Shown here: piece by piece, positions 8,112-16,020 of the stretch | Layout of the letters: the number at the start of each line of letters is the position of its first letter | How positions within the stretch are numbered: position 1 is the stretch's first letter | Assembly (NCBI RefSeq): GCF_003284975.1 | Contig: NZ_QMEU01000007.1 | Location: forward strand, 55,892 to 119,891 | DNA length: 64,000 bases | DNA from: Mycobacterium colombiense | GTDB lineage: Bacteria > Actinomycetota > Actinomycetes > Mycobacteriales > Mycobacteriaceae | Direction of reading: 5' to 3' | Position numbers and translations under genes: made by a program | Notes under the pieces: generated by a model | Told to the model about the DNA's origin: nothing | Seen by the model: the letters and a program-made list of their open reading frames with translations, nothing else | Database searches by the model: none

Positions 8112-8911
8112 GCGGCCAACTTGTCGGCGAAGTGATCGTCGCCTCAGAGACCTTACGAGCTCGCGGCGTTTCCGAGCGCGGGTTCCAAGCGTTGATTGCG
8201 ATCGCCGAGAAGGCCAACACCAACACCCGGCAAGCATCAGTTCGCTGGGACCACATTCGGGCCGTCCAGTACGGCACATCGCTGTCTACCGCGAAGCGGG
8301 CCGTCAAGGAACTTGAAGATGCTGGTTACGTTCGGAAGATCAAGCGCGGCTTTAACAACCAACAAGGCAGGTCAGCAGCACCGGTCTACGAGTTATGCGC
8401 GTTGCCTGTCCGGGCGGACATCACGCGGACGCCACGTGACACGAACGGGTCATCCATGGTGACCCATTCGGGGGTAGGCGAACGGGTCACCCACGGTGAC
8501 CCAATCGGTACCGCCACAAGCGATTTGCTGGACCTCAATTCGGACCGAACGGGTCATGAGACCGGACCGGACGGGTCAAATCCGGGGGCCGAACGGGTCA
8601 AATCAGAGACCGAACAGGTCACCCAGGATGACCTACTTGACGGGTTAACACTTGACGGGTTAACACCTGACGTTGCGCGAAAACCTTCTGACGAAAAGCA
8701 TCTGAGGTTTCGTGGCGGGGGTACGTCACCAGGGGCCAGCCGCGAAAGCGCGCCGGCGCAGTTCGACATGCTCGCTCAGCAGCTGTACGTCAACGCCGAT
8801 ATGGACCACCAGTGCCCGAACTGCCGCGCCGATGCCTATGAGTGGTGTCGGCGAGACGACGGCTCGCAAAAGCGCATCCCGTGCCTGGCCCGATCCCGGA
8901 GACCAGCGTGA
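8108..8911 (+). CDS. Replication-initiator-like protein with winged helix and zinc-ribbon-like tail
   Basis: 267 aa. Residues ~10-100 look like a winged-helix domain (RGFQALIAIAEKANTNTRQASVRWDHI, then SLSTAKRAVKELEDAGYVRKIKRG), resembling helix-turn-helix replication proteins of plasmids and prophages. Residues ~110-200 are low-complexity and correspond to a run of DNA repeats that fall in all three frames, so this linker may be shaped by DNA function. The C-terminus has CPNC, a WC and PC (DHQCPNCRADAYEWC), a four-Cys zinc-ribbon-like motif repeated in the next gene. GTG start overlaps the previous TGA. A role in replication of the excised island is inferred. Confidence 0.65.
   Translation: MSGQLVGEVIVASETLRARGVSERGFQALIAIAEKANTNTRQASVRWDHIRAVQYGTSLSTAKRAVKELEDAGYVRKIKRGFNNQQGRSAAPVYELCALPVRADITRTPRDTNGSSMVTHSGVGERVTHGDPIGTATSDLLDLNSDRTGHETGPDGSNPGAERVKSETEQVTQDDLLDGLTLDGLTPDVARKPSDEKHLRFRGGGTSPGASRESAPAQFDMLAQQLYVNADMDHQCPNCRADAYEWCRRDDGSQKRIPCLARSRRPA
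8442..8666 (+). repeat. Iteron-like repeats inside the initiator gene, candidate replication origin
   Basis: CGAACGGGTCA (with one-base variants) occurs at 8442, 8479, 8546, 8568, 8590 and 8611. The last four are spaced 22, 22 and 21 bp, close to two helical turns. They are followed by two exact tandem copies of TTGACGGGTTAACAC (8637-8651 and 8652-8666). An inverted repeat GGGTCACC-N3-GGTGACCC lies at 8484-8502. The CGAACGGGTCA copies occupy all three reading phases relative to the gene, so protein sequence does not explain them. Confidence 0.7.
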
Positions 8912-9180
8912 TGTCGCGAGTGTTCGAAGAGATCTACGCCGACGCAGCGATGGACCGGGAGTGTCCGAACTGCCAGGCACCGCCTCACAGGTGGTGTAAA
9001 CGGCCCAATGGTGAGACCCGCCCGGTTCCGTGCATCGCCCGTATGCGCATCGCTGCCTCGTCTGCCGGCCGCATTCGACGCTGCCCGCTGACCCCGCCCG
9101 AGGTCGAGCGGCACGCCTCGCCCGCCCACCCGACTCGATCGTTCTCCGAGCCAATCCACCAACCCGAGACCGAGCAGTGA
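8911..9180 (+). CDS. Small four-Cys zinc-ribbon-like protein
   Basis: 89 aa, ATG overlapping the previous stop (ATGA). The N-terminal half, AAMDRECPNCQAPPHRWC and then a second Cys in VPCIARMR, matches the C-terminal tail of the preceding protein closely in spacing and sequence (CPNC-x8-WC ... PC). This indicates a duplicated module. The C-terminal half is Pro/Ser-rich and probably disordered. Such short CPxC/WC/PC proteins are common in actinophages. Nucleic-acid binding is a guess. Confidence 0.65.
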   Translation: MSRVFEEIYADAAMDRECPNCQAPPHRWCKRPNGETRPVPCIARMRIAASSAGRIRRCPLTPPEVERHASPAHPTRSFSEPIHQPETEQ

Positions 9181-9425
9181 GCGTCCTCGCCGCGGTGATC
9201 TGCTACCGCTGCACTCAGACTGGGCCCGTCACGGTCGAGTGGACCTACTGGGAGAGCGCCGGGCAAGCACGACAGGCCGAGGCCGAACTCACCCCATGCG
9301 GCCCGCTGTGCGTTGGCATGCACAGCGTCACGCGCGTCGACGTCGTGCCAGAGCCCAAGGCCGGCCGCGAGCGACAGATGACGACCGGATCCGGTCTTAA
9401 TCGGGCCGGCGGAGTCAATCCGTGA
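9177..9425 (+). CDS. Small hypothetical island protein with Cys-rich core
   Basis: 82 aa from GTG 9177, overlapping the previous stop by four bases. It has Cys at CYRC near the N-terminus and a CGPLC pair in the middle (LTPCGPLCVGMHSVTRVDVV), so a CxxC...CxxxC metal site is possible. Aromatic residues WTYWES lie between. No family is recognised. Its TGA overlaps the next GTG. Confidence 0.55.
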   Translation: MSVLAAVICYRCTQTGPVTVEWTYWESAGQARQAEAELTPCGPLCVGMHSVTRVDVVPEPKAGRERQMTTGSGLNRAGGVNP

Positions 9426-9796
9426 GCGACCCAGAACCGATCGTGATCGGCCTCACGGCGACGGAAGCCCAGTCGGCGCACTACGCCCTTCGCGACTTCA
9501 TCGCCCGCCGCGGGCTCGAGAAGAGGCCCTTGCCGCGCCGTTTCTACACCCTGCAAGCCCGACTCGTCAGTTTCGTCCGCGAAACCAAAACTTGTGCGCC
9601 GCAGACGCACTCCGCATCTTCGGCAGAGGAGGAACTCATCGACACGGCCGAAGCGGCAGCGATTATCGACCGCTCACCACAATGGGTCCGGCGTATCCGA
9701 GCCGAACTCGGCGGGCGCGACATCGGCGGTCGGTACGTCTTCCCGCGAAAAACCGTCGTCCAATACGCCGAACGAAAGGCAGTTCACCACAAGTGA
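9422..9796 (+). CDS. Hypothetical protein with C-terminal HTH
   Basis: 124 aa. The N-terminal ~55 residues are helical. The C-terminal ~50 (EELIDTAEAAAIIDRSPQWVRRIRAEL, then GGRYVFPRKTVVQYAERK) read as an excisionase/MerR-type DNA-binding module, the second such module in this operon after the gene at 7693. GTG start in a GTGA overlap with the previous stop. It probably binds island DNA, but the target is unknown. Confidence 0.65.
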   Translation: MSDPEPIVIGLTATEAQSAHYALRDFIARRGLEKRPLPRRFYTLQARLVSFVRETKTCAPQTHSASSAEEELIDTAEAAAIIDRSPQWVRRIRAELGGRDIGGRYVFPRKTVVQYAERKAVHHK

Positions 9797-9957
9797 ACCC
9801 AACCGACTACCTACGCCTAGGCGTCGAGCAGTACCTCCGGGAACTGCCCGACGACGAATTCAGTAACCTCATTCAGCGGGTGCGCCCACCCGACGACAAG
9901 CCGGCGGGTGACGACGGAGCGTCGTTCGCGCGCAACCTGTTCAGCGCTAGCAACTAA
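9793..9957 (+). CDS. Small acidic hypothetical island protein
   Basis: 54 aa from GTG 9793, which overlaps the previous TGA by four bases. The first half is helical and acidic (YLRLGVEQYLRELPDDEFSNLIQRV) and the second half is short and flexible. No family is recognised. Coupled translation is the main support. Confidence 0.5.
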   Translation: MNPTDYLRLGVEQYLRELPDDEFSNLIQRVRPPDDKPAGDDGASFARNLFSASN

Positions 9958-9958
9958 C

Positions 9959-10333
9959 ATGCCAGGCGCGTTGCCCGGTATGACCGTCGTCGAACGCTGC
10001 ATGGCGAAGGTCGACCACGCGGCCGTCAAGCGCGCCGAGCAGGACCGAGCTGCGCAAGCCACCGCGGAACGCATCAAATCGCTGTACTCCCGCCTTTTCG
10101 GAAGGGTCGTCCCTAACCGAGTTGTGGCGGCTCTCCACACCGAGAACGCGGCGCGCGAGCTACTACAGTCCGCCGACAGCAACCTCATGCAAGTCGAAAT
10201 CTTGCGCCTAGCTGTCGACAACCGATGGGCCTCTGTGGTCGAAGCTTTCATCAAGGTCTGGGACGGCGAGCATCCAATCGCTGCCACCGTCCAAGAACTA
10301 TGGAGCCTGACCACCGGCCGCGTCTCGGCCTAG
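9959..10333 (+). CDS. Helical island protein A, paralogous to the next gene
   Basis: 124 aa from ATG 9959, one base after the previous stop. A second in-frame ATG at 9980 is possible. The C-terminal ~65 residues (RVVAALHTENAARELLQSADSN, then LRLAVDNRWASVVEAFIKVW) align with the C-terminal part of the next product. They share the pattern L-x-x-A-x-D-x-x-W-x-x-[IV]-V-x-x-[FY]-I and the following P-x-A-x-x-x-[LV]-x-x-L. The function is unknown. The pairing suggests subunits of one complex. Confidence 0.6.
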   Translation: MPGALPGMTVVERCMAKVDHAAVKRAEQDRAAQATAERIKSLYSRLFGRVVPNRVVAALHTENAARELLQSADSNLMQVEILRLAVDNRWASVVEAFIKVWDGEHPIAATVQELWSLTTGRVSA

Positions 10334-10357
10334 CCACCCCGAAAGGAAACGCACGCA

Positions 10358-10921
10358 ATGTCTCTCGCACAGCTCGAATCCCAGATCGACGATCTGCGCA
10401 AGCAGGCCGCGAACATTCAGAGCCGATGGGCCCGCACCGCCGACCTACTCGACGCCGACAACACCCTCACCGACACCGGGAAGCGGGCCAAGCTCGACAG
10501 CGAGCACGCACAGGTGAGCGCCAAACTCAGCGACCTCCGCAAGAAGGAGAAGGAGCTCATCACCGGCAAGCGGCAGTCACTTGAGAAGTCGCTGTTCGGG
10601 CTCTCCAGCCTGACGAGCAGCGATCCCGGCCAGGTCATCGCCTATCGCGACGCACAAGACCGCGCAGCGCGACTCACCCAAGCCGACGAAGCGGGCGAGG
10701 TATTCGCGGCAGCCATCCGCTCCGACGACAAGACCCTCGCCGCCGCAATACTTGGGCGAGCACTCGACGCCGGTTGGAGCGGCATCGTCGCCGAATACAT
10801 CAAGCAAAACCCAAGCGCCAAAGAGCAACTCGATGACCTCGCCAAGATTCAGGACTACGACTCGTTCGGTGCGAACTTGTCCTACGCCACCCTTAGCCCG
10901 TCATTCCGCGGTGGCTGGTAG
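10358..10921 (+). CDS. Coiled-coil island protein B
   Basis: 187 aa with a good ribosome site (GAAAGGAA) before ATG 10358. Residues ~1-75 are strongly predicted by eye to be coiled coil (LESQIDDLRKQAANIQ, then SKLSDLRKKEKEL-like heptads). The C-terminal half repeats the helical module of the preceding protein (ILGRALDAGWSGIVAEYIKQNPSAKEQL). Coiled-coil proteins placed just before terminase genes in phages are sometimes scaffolds or capsid-size modifiers. Nothing in the sequence proves that here. The stop is followed by 178 bp without a convincing gene. Confidence 0.65.
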   Translation: MSLAQLESQIDDLRKQAANIQSRWARTADLLDADNTLTDTGKRAKLDSEHAQVSAKLSDLRKKEKELITGKRQSLEKSLFGLSSLTSSDPGQVIAYRDAQDRAARLTQADEAGEVFAAAIRSDDKTLAAAILGRALDAGWSGIVAEYIKQNPSAKEQLDDLAKIQDYDSFGANLSYATLSPSFRGGW

Positions 10922-11099
10922 CCACCTGACGGCCTCGCGGCGGGCGCGAACGGAGTTCCCGTCACCCGTGCACGCGCCGCCGCGAGGCCCAACCCCTACC
11001 GGGGGTGACCCCCACCGCGCCCCGTCGCTGCACCTCACGGCATATGCGCCTCCCCCTCCGCCCCGATTTTTTTCAAAACGAGCAGAAGGAAATCCCGAC

Positions 11100-11432
11100 G
11101 TGACTGAGCGCAGATTGCGCGCTGTGGGGGCGGGCGAGAAGGCGCCGGCGAAGCGGACTCCGCGGAAGTCTGCGCCGAAGTCGGTTGTCGATGCGGCGAG
11201 GAGTGGTGATCGCCGGCAGCTGCTCGTGGCGTTGCAGTATCGGATCGCGAAGACCATCGACGACCCGAAGACCGCGGGTCCGGCGTTCGCGGCGTTGATC
11301 AAGCAGCAGCGTGACATTGCGGCCGAGATTCATGCGATCGACCTCGCTTCCGAAGCCGCCTCGTCGACGTCGGGTTCGAAGTCGACGATCGCTACGACGC
11401 CCGACGAGCCGTGGGACGAGTTGATGATCTGA
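11100..11432 (+). CDS. Candidate terminase small subunit
   Basis: 110 aa from GTG 11100 with AGAAGGAA upstream. A basic N-terminus (RLRAVGAGEKAPAKRTPRKS) is followed by a helical core, RRQLLVALQYRIAKTIDDPKTAGPAFAALIKQQRDIAAEIHAID, of the pattern seen in short actinophage small-terminase proteins. The C-terminus is Ser/Thr-rich and acidic. In phages this protein recognises the packaging site and recruits the large subunit. No large subunit is present in the island. A lone small terminase is a known way for satellites to redirect helper packaging. The family assignment is by pattern only. Confidence 0.5.
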   Translation: MTERRLRAVGAGEKAPAKRTPRKSAPKSVVDAARSGDRRQLLVALQYRIAKTIDDPKTAGPAFAALIKQQRDIAAEIHAIDLASEAASSTSGSKSTIATTPDEPWDELMI

Positions 11433-11459
11433 GCGCCCGCCGTGCCGTGCTACTTCTGC

Positions 11460-11735
11460 CTATTCGTCAGGCTTGCTCAGAAGCTCGCTCGGGTCGAAGT
11501 CGCCTGGCGTCACGAATTTCTCCGCATAGTCCTGCTCGGCGTGCAGCTTGGCACTGCCGAGGTCATCGAAGCGGCCAAGCTCGGTGACGGTTCCTTCCTC
11601 GTCATTAGCTTCGATCTTTAGCAGGTAGACCTCGCTGGGATTGTCGGGGTTCTCAATCGGTTCGATCTTGTAGTACTCACCGTCAACACCATGCAGTCCA
11701 AGGCCGTCGATTCCATTCGGGTGCCACTCGCTCAT
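11460..11735 (-). CDS. Hypothetical acidic island protein
   Basis: 91 aa on the reverse strand, convergent with the terminase-like gene (27 bp between stops). I chose the ATG at 11735. The longer ORF to 11909 runs into the duplicated fragment at 11842. The sequence is acidic with regular alternation (GEYYKIEPIENPDNPSEVYLLKIEANDEEGTVTELGRFDD), suggesting a small beta-rich fold. No family is recognised. It may belong to the accessory part of the island. Confidence 0.55.
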   Translation of the reverse strand: MSEWHPNGIDGLGLHGVDGEYYKIEPIENPDNPSEVYLLKIEANDEEGTVTELGRFDDLGSAKLHAEQDYAEKFVTPGDFDPSELLSKPDE

Positions 11736-11841
11736 AGGACAAGCGTGCCCGATCTTCACGGACTGCGCCGTCCAACTTGTCAGAATCGACCAATCCGGCG
11801 TGCGTCCGCCGTTCCCAGCCCGCGGCCCGCATGCTTGGCGG

Positions 11842-11964
11842 GTGACGATACGGCAGGAGGCGACGCGCGCCCTGTACGAGGGCTCACTCGCCGACCCCGG
11901 CGACCGCAACCCGTATGCCGTCCGGTCGCTCCATCCTCGCCAGGCCGAGGAGGCTCGGCTCTAG
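11842..11964 (+). pseudogene. Truncated copy of the small gene at 16021
   Basis: GTG 11842 opens a 40-codon frame. Its first ~30 codons (RQEATRALYEGSLADPGDRNPY) match the start of the 77-aa gene at 16021. The DNA match covers 11842-11930 against 16021-16109 with about 11 differences in 89 bases, then stops abruptly after CGGTCGCT. The remaining 11 codons are unrelated and end at TAG 11964. The helicase gene lies between the two copies, so this looks like a relic of a cargo exchange. Confidence 0.65.
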
Positions 11965-12068
11965 CCGCGGCTCTCTTCTGCGGCAAGTCTGCCGTTTTCG
12001 CGCATCCGCGCATTTGGCTGACCCGATTCGAGGCATACGGCAAGTCCGTCGCCTCTAATCTCGGTGCC

Positions 12069-15000
12069 GTGGGGACATTCAACGGTCTCAGGGCGAAATT
12101 CGACTCCGACGATGATCGGCGGCGTGGAAAGCAGTTCGAGGACGTCTGCAAGTGGTTTCTAGAGAATGACCCGACCTACCGGCCGCTTCTTCGGCGGGTG
12201 TGGCTGTGGGACGACTGGCCGGGCCGGAGGGGCATAGACGCCGGCATCGACCTGGTCGCGGAGGACAACGACGGCAAGCTGTGGGCGATCCAGGCCAAGG
12301 CGTACGCATCGTCGCACAGCATCAGCAAGCGTGACGTGGACAAGTTCGTCGCCGAGTCCAGCCGGTCGAAGTTCACCCACCGCTTGCTTATTGCCACAAC
12401 CGACAAGCGCCATCACATCGCCACACGCCTGATGGATGACCTCGGAATCCCCTTCATCGGTCTAACTCAATTGCGCGAAGCCGACGACTACCTCGACTGG
12501 CCCAGCACCCCGGCTGTCTTAAGGCCCTCGAAGCTGCCGAAACCCAAGACGCCCTGGGCCTACCAGCGCACCGCCATCAATGACGTTGTGAAGGGCTTCA
12601 AGACCGGCGATCGCGGCCAACTCATCATGGCCTGTGGCACCGGCAAGACTCTGACCGCCTGGTTCATCACCGAAAGACTTCAGGCTGAACGGGTTCTGGT
12701 CTTGGTGCCCTCGCTGTCGCTTCTGAAGCAGACCATGCGGGAGTGGCAGACCGCTAATCCGAGGACGTCTTTCGCTGCGATGCCTGTGTGCAGCGACGAG
12801 ACTGTCGGCACTCTCGGCGAAGACGCGGCGGTGTCGCACACCAGCGATATGGGTGTGCCGGTGACCACCGACCCAGCGGTGATCGCCGAGTTCTTACGGA
12901 AGCGATCCGGCCCACGCGTCGTGTTCTCCACCTACCAGTCCTCTCCCCAGATTGCCGCAGCGTTCAGGCTGGGCCGGGCGCCACGGTTTGATCTGGTCAT
13001 AGCCGATGAAGCTCACCGCTGCGCCGGACCAGTGTCATCAGACTTCGCCACGGTTCTAGACCCAGAAAAAATCAGGGCGCGCCGGCGGCTGTTTATGAGC
13101 GCGACGCCGCGTTACTTCACCGGGCGGATATTGCGCGAAGCCAAAGAAGCCGACTATGAGATCGCTTCCATGGACGACCACACCCGATTCGGCGATGTGT
13201 TTCATCGGCTGAGTTTCAGTGAAGCCATCGACCGCAAGCTGCTCACCGACTACCAGGTGGCCATCATCGGCGTGGACGACGCCACTTATCTCGACTGGGC
13301 TAGGCGCGGCACCCTGGTGACCCCAGACGGCAAGAGAATCATCGACGCCCGCTCACTGGCCGGGCAGATCGGCTTGGCGAAGGCCATGCGCAAGTTCGAC
13401 CTGCACCGGGTGATCAGCTTCCACAGCCGAGTCAAGGCCGCGCGGGAGTTCGCGGCGTCGATGCCTGCGGTACTGGACTGGATGCCCGCCCGACATCGTC
13501 CCAAAGGCTCGCTGTGGTCGAAGTATGCCTCCGGAGAGATGTCTGCCGGCGAACGCGCCATGCTGATACAGCACCTCAAGAGACTCGATGACGGGGAACG
13601 CGGCTTGCTCGCCAACGCGCGATGCCTGGCCGAAGGCGTCGATGTCCCCGCCCTCGACGGGGTTGCCTTCATCGACCCGCGCCGCGCCGAAGTGGACATC
13701 GTGCAGGCGGTGGGACGGGCCATCCGCAAGTCCGAAACCAAAACGATCGGCACCGTCGTCATCCCCGTATTCATCGACACCGAGGAGGATGCCCACGCGG
13801 CACTGGACTCCTCGGCCTTCAAGCCGGTGTGGGATGTCATCAAGGCCCTCCGGGCGCACGACACTGAGCTCGGTGAGCAGCTCGACGCCCTACGACGGGA
13901 GATGGGCCGCAACGGCGGCAGGCCCCAGCTACCGAGCAAGATTCACGTCGATGTGCCAGCCACTGTGAGCAAGGACTTTGTAAACGCCTTCCGGGTGCAC
14001 GTGGTGGATGCGACCACCGCGCCGTGGGAGTTCTGGTTCGGGCTATTGGAAGGCTACGTCGCCGAACACGGTCATGCCCGTCCCTCGTACACGTTTAGCG
14101 TCGGCGACAACCGGCTCGGGGCCTGGGTAGCGAAGCAGCGATCCCACTACAGCAGCGGGAGGCTGTCTCAAGAACGGCAACAGCGGCTTGAGGAATTGCC
14201 TGGTTGGACGTGGACTCCGCGTGACGCCCTATGGGAGGAGGGTTTCGCGAGACTTCAGGACTATGTCGCGCAGAACGGCACTGCTCGCCTTCCTAAGGAC
14301 TGTGTCTTCAACGGATTCCCGGTCGGCGCGTGGGTCACAACGCAACGTTCAGCGCACTCGGGAAGGGAACTCCGCGCTGAGCGAATACAGCGGTTAGAGG
14401 CGCTGCCTGGCTGGACGTGGAATACGAGAAGCGACAAGTGGTACTTCCAGTACGCGCTACTGAAGAAGTACGCCGCCGAACACGGCCACACGCGACTAGC
14501 CGCGTTGGAGATGTATGACGGAGTGCGACTTGGGCAGTGGGTGGCGCAACAGCGATACCACCGGAATAAGGGCAACGTTGATCCTGCGCGAGTTCGCCTA
14601 CTAGAGAAGTTCCCCGACTGGATCTGGGACGCTGTCACGGACCAGTGGGAGGAAGGATTCCGTCACCTTCAGGAGTATGTGCAGAAGCATGGCGACGCCC
14701 TCGTGTCGCAGTCATTTAGGTCCGCCGACGGCTACAAACTCGGGCAGTGGGTCACCATTCAACGCACGGTCTATCGCGACGGCGATATGGGCGAGGAACG
14801 TCAGGCGCGGTTGGAAGCACTGGCCGGCTGGTCCTGGGATCCGCGTGACTCCCTATGGGACTACTGGTATTCGGCACTTGAGGACTACGTCCGCGTGAAC
14901 GGGAGCGCTCGCGTACCACGCTCCGATCGTGGCTCCGACAGGGCCGATCAGTTGGCGAATTGGGTACAGACACAGCGGTCCTCGTACGCCAAAGGCTCTC

Positions 15001-15908
15001 TACGACACGACCGGATCACCCGTTTGGAGGTTTTGCCGGGGTGGGTGTGGGACCCCCACGAAGCCGCGTGGGAGGAAGGCTTCACGAAGATCCGGGAGTA
15101 CGCCGCAGTTCACGGCGACTGCATCGTGCCGCACTCCCTTGTGCAAGACGGATACCGGCTCGGCGGTTGGGTCAACAACCAGCGCACGAATTACTCGAAG
15201 GGGACACTGAGGCCCGAGTACGCGAAGCGATTGGAGTCGCTGCCCGGCTGGGTCTGGGACGTCATCGAGTCGAAGTGGGACGAAGGTTTCCGAAATCTCG
15301 TGGACTACATGAAGGACCACGACGGCGCCACACCCCCGCCAAGGTACCGGCAAGGTGACTACTCGCTGGGTTCCTGGGTGGGTACCCAACGCACCACCTA
15401 CAGGGCAGGAAGGCTGAGAGACGATCGGGCGCGCCGGCTGGAGGCACTTTCCGGCTGGAGTTGGGACACGAAAGCCGACCAGTGGGAGCGGACATACGAG
15501 CTCCTCAAGCAGTACGCGGATCGTAATGGCACTGCTCGGGTTCCCTATCGCTACTGCGTCGACGGGATCCAAGTCGCGTCGTGGATAGGTACGCAAAAAG
15601 GCGCCTACAGGAAGGGCACGTTGTGTTCCGAACGGCAACGCAGGTTGGAGAAGCTACCGGGATGGACGTGGACCCTTTCGGAGGACGTTTGGGAGGAACG
15701 GTGCGCACTCCTTGAGAAGTTCGCCGCGCGTGAGGGCCACACGCGAGTGCCGCAAAAGCATGTCGAAGAGGGGATACGACTAGGAATCTGGGTCTCGGTT
15801 CAACGACGCGATGCACTTGCTGACGTCATGCCGCCGGAACGACGCAAAAGACTGGAGGAGTTGCCCGGCTGGGCGTGGGACGGCAGGGCACCCAAGCCCA
15901 AACCGTAA
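12069..15908 (+). CDS. Mrr-type nuclease / DEAH helicase with nine helicase-associated repeats
   Basis: About 1279 aa from GTG 12069; no ATG is available near the conserved start, so the exact start is uncertain. Residues ~20-110 are a restriction-endonuclease-like domain with GIDLV (D61) and QAK (Q75, K77), the PD-(D/E)XK pattern of Mrr/HsdR-like nucleases. The SF2 helicase follows: ACGTGKT at ~188, DEAH at 313-316, SAT at ~345 and QAVGRAIR at ~546. From ~653 to the end are nine ~69-aa repeats, each with W...L..Y, LG.WV..QR, RLE and PGW.W. It is probably a cytoplasmic DNA-processing enzyme, and anti-phage defence is inferred from the architecture and island location. Confidence 0.88.
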   Translation: MGTFNGLRAKFDSDDDRRRGKQFEDVCKWFLENDPTYRPLLRRVWLWDDWPGRRGIDAGIDLVAEDNDGKLWAIQAKAYASSHSISKRDVDKFVAESSRSKFTHRLLIATTDKRHHIATRLMDDLGIPFIGLTQLREADDYLDWPSTPAVLRPSKLPKPKTPWAYQRTAINDVVKGFKTGDRGQLIMACGTGKTLTAWFITERLQAERVLVLVPSLSLLKQTMREWQTANPRTSFAAMPVCSDETVGTLGEDAAVSHTSDMGVPVTTDPAVIAEFLRKRSGPRVVFSTYQSSPQIAAAFRLGRAPRFDLVIADEAHRCAGPVSSDFATVLDPEKIRARRRLFMSATPRYFTGRILREAKEADYEIASMDDHTRFGDVFHRLSFSEAIDRKLLTDYQVAIIGVDDATYLDWARRGTLVTPDGKRIIDARSLAGQIGLAKAMRKFDLHRVISFHSRVKAAREFAASMPAVLDWMPARHRPKGSLWSKYASGEMSAGERAMLIQHLKRLDDGERGLLANARCLAEGVDVPALDGVAFIDPRRAEVDIVQAVGRAIRKSETKTIGTVVIPVFIDTEEDAHAALDSSAFKPVWDVIKALRAHDTELGEQLDALRREMGRNGGRPQLPSKIHVDVPATVSKDFVNAFRVHVVDATTAPWEFWFGLLEGYVAEHGHARPSYTFSVGDNRLGAWVAKQRSHYSSGRLSQERQQRLEELPGWTWTPRDALWEEGFARLQDYVAQNGTARLPKDCVFNGFPVGAWVTTQRSAHSGRELRAERIQRLEALPGWTWNTRSDKWYFQYALLKKYAAEHGHTRLAALEMYDGVRLGQWVAQQRYHRNKGNVDPARVRLLEKFPDWIWDAVTDQWEEGFRHLQEYVQKHGDALVSQSFRSADGYKLGQWVTIQRTVYRDGDMGEERQARLEALAGWSWDPRDSLWDYWYSALEDYVRVNGSARVPRSDRGSDRADQLANWVQTQRSSYAKGSLRHDRITRLEVLPGWVWDPHEAAWEEGFTKIREYAAVHGDCIVPHSLVQDGYRLGGWVNNQRTNYSKGTLRPEYAKRLESLPGWVWDVIESKWDEGFRNLVDYMKDHDGATPPPRYRQGDYSLGSWVGTQRTTYRAGRLRDDRARRLEALSGWSWDTKADQWERTYELLKQYADRNGTARVPYRYCVDGIQVASWIGTQKGAYRKGTLCSERQRRLEKLPGWTWTLSEDVWEERCALLEKFAAREGHTRVPQKHVEEGIRLGIWVSVQRRDALADVMPPERRKRLEELPGWAWDGRAPKPKP
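14025..15878 (+). repeat. Nine tandem helicase-associated (HA) domain repeats
   Basis: Protein-level repeats of about 68-70 codons each. Unit boundaries are set by a starting Trp (WEFWFGLL, WEEGFARL, WYFQYALL, WEEGFRHL, WDYWYSAL, WEEGFTKI, WDEGFRNL, WERTYELL, WEERCALL) and end with PGWTW, PGWVW, AGWSW or similar. Each contains LG.WV..QR or a close variant. The units are well diverged at the amino-acid level, so the array is old rather than a recent tandem expansion. Confidence 0.88.
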
Positions 15909-16020
15909 GTGCTGAGCAGACTCCCTGCGGGGTGATTTTTTGGCGCCTGATGGGTGTCGTGGTCCTTGATCGTGAGCGTGGGATCGCCGGACGCGGCCCG
16001 CGCGGCTGCATGATGGCCGT

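Noticed and set aside
8442..8666. CRISPR-like repeat array
   Set aside because: The repeats are 11-15 bp, the spacers are only about 10 bp or absent, and the array lies inside an open gene with no cas genes nearby.
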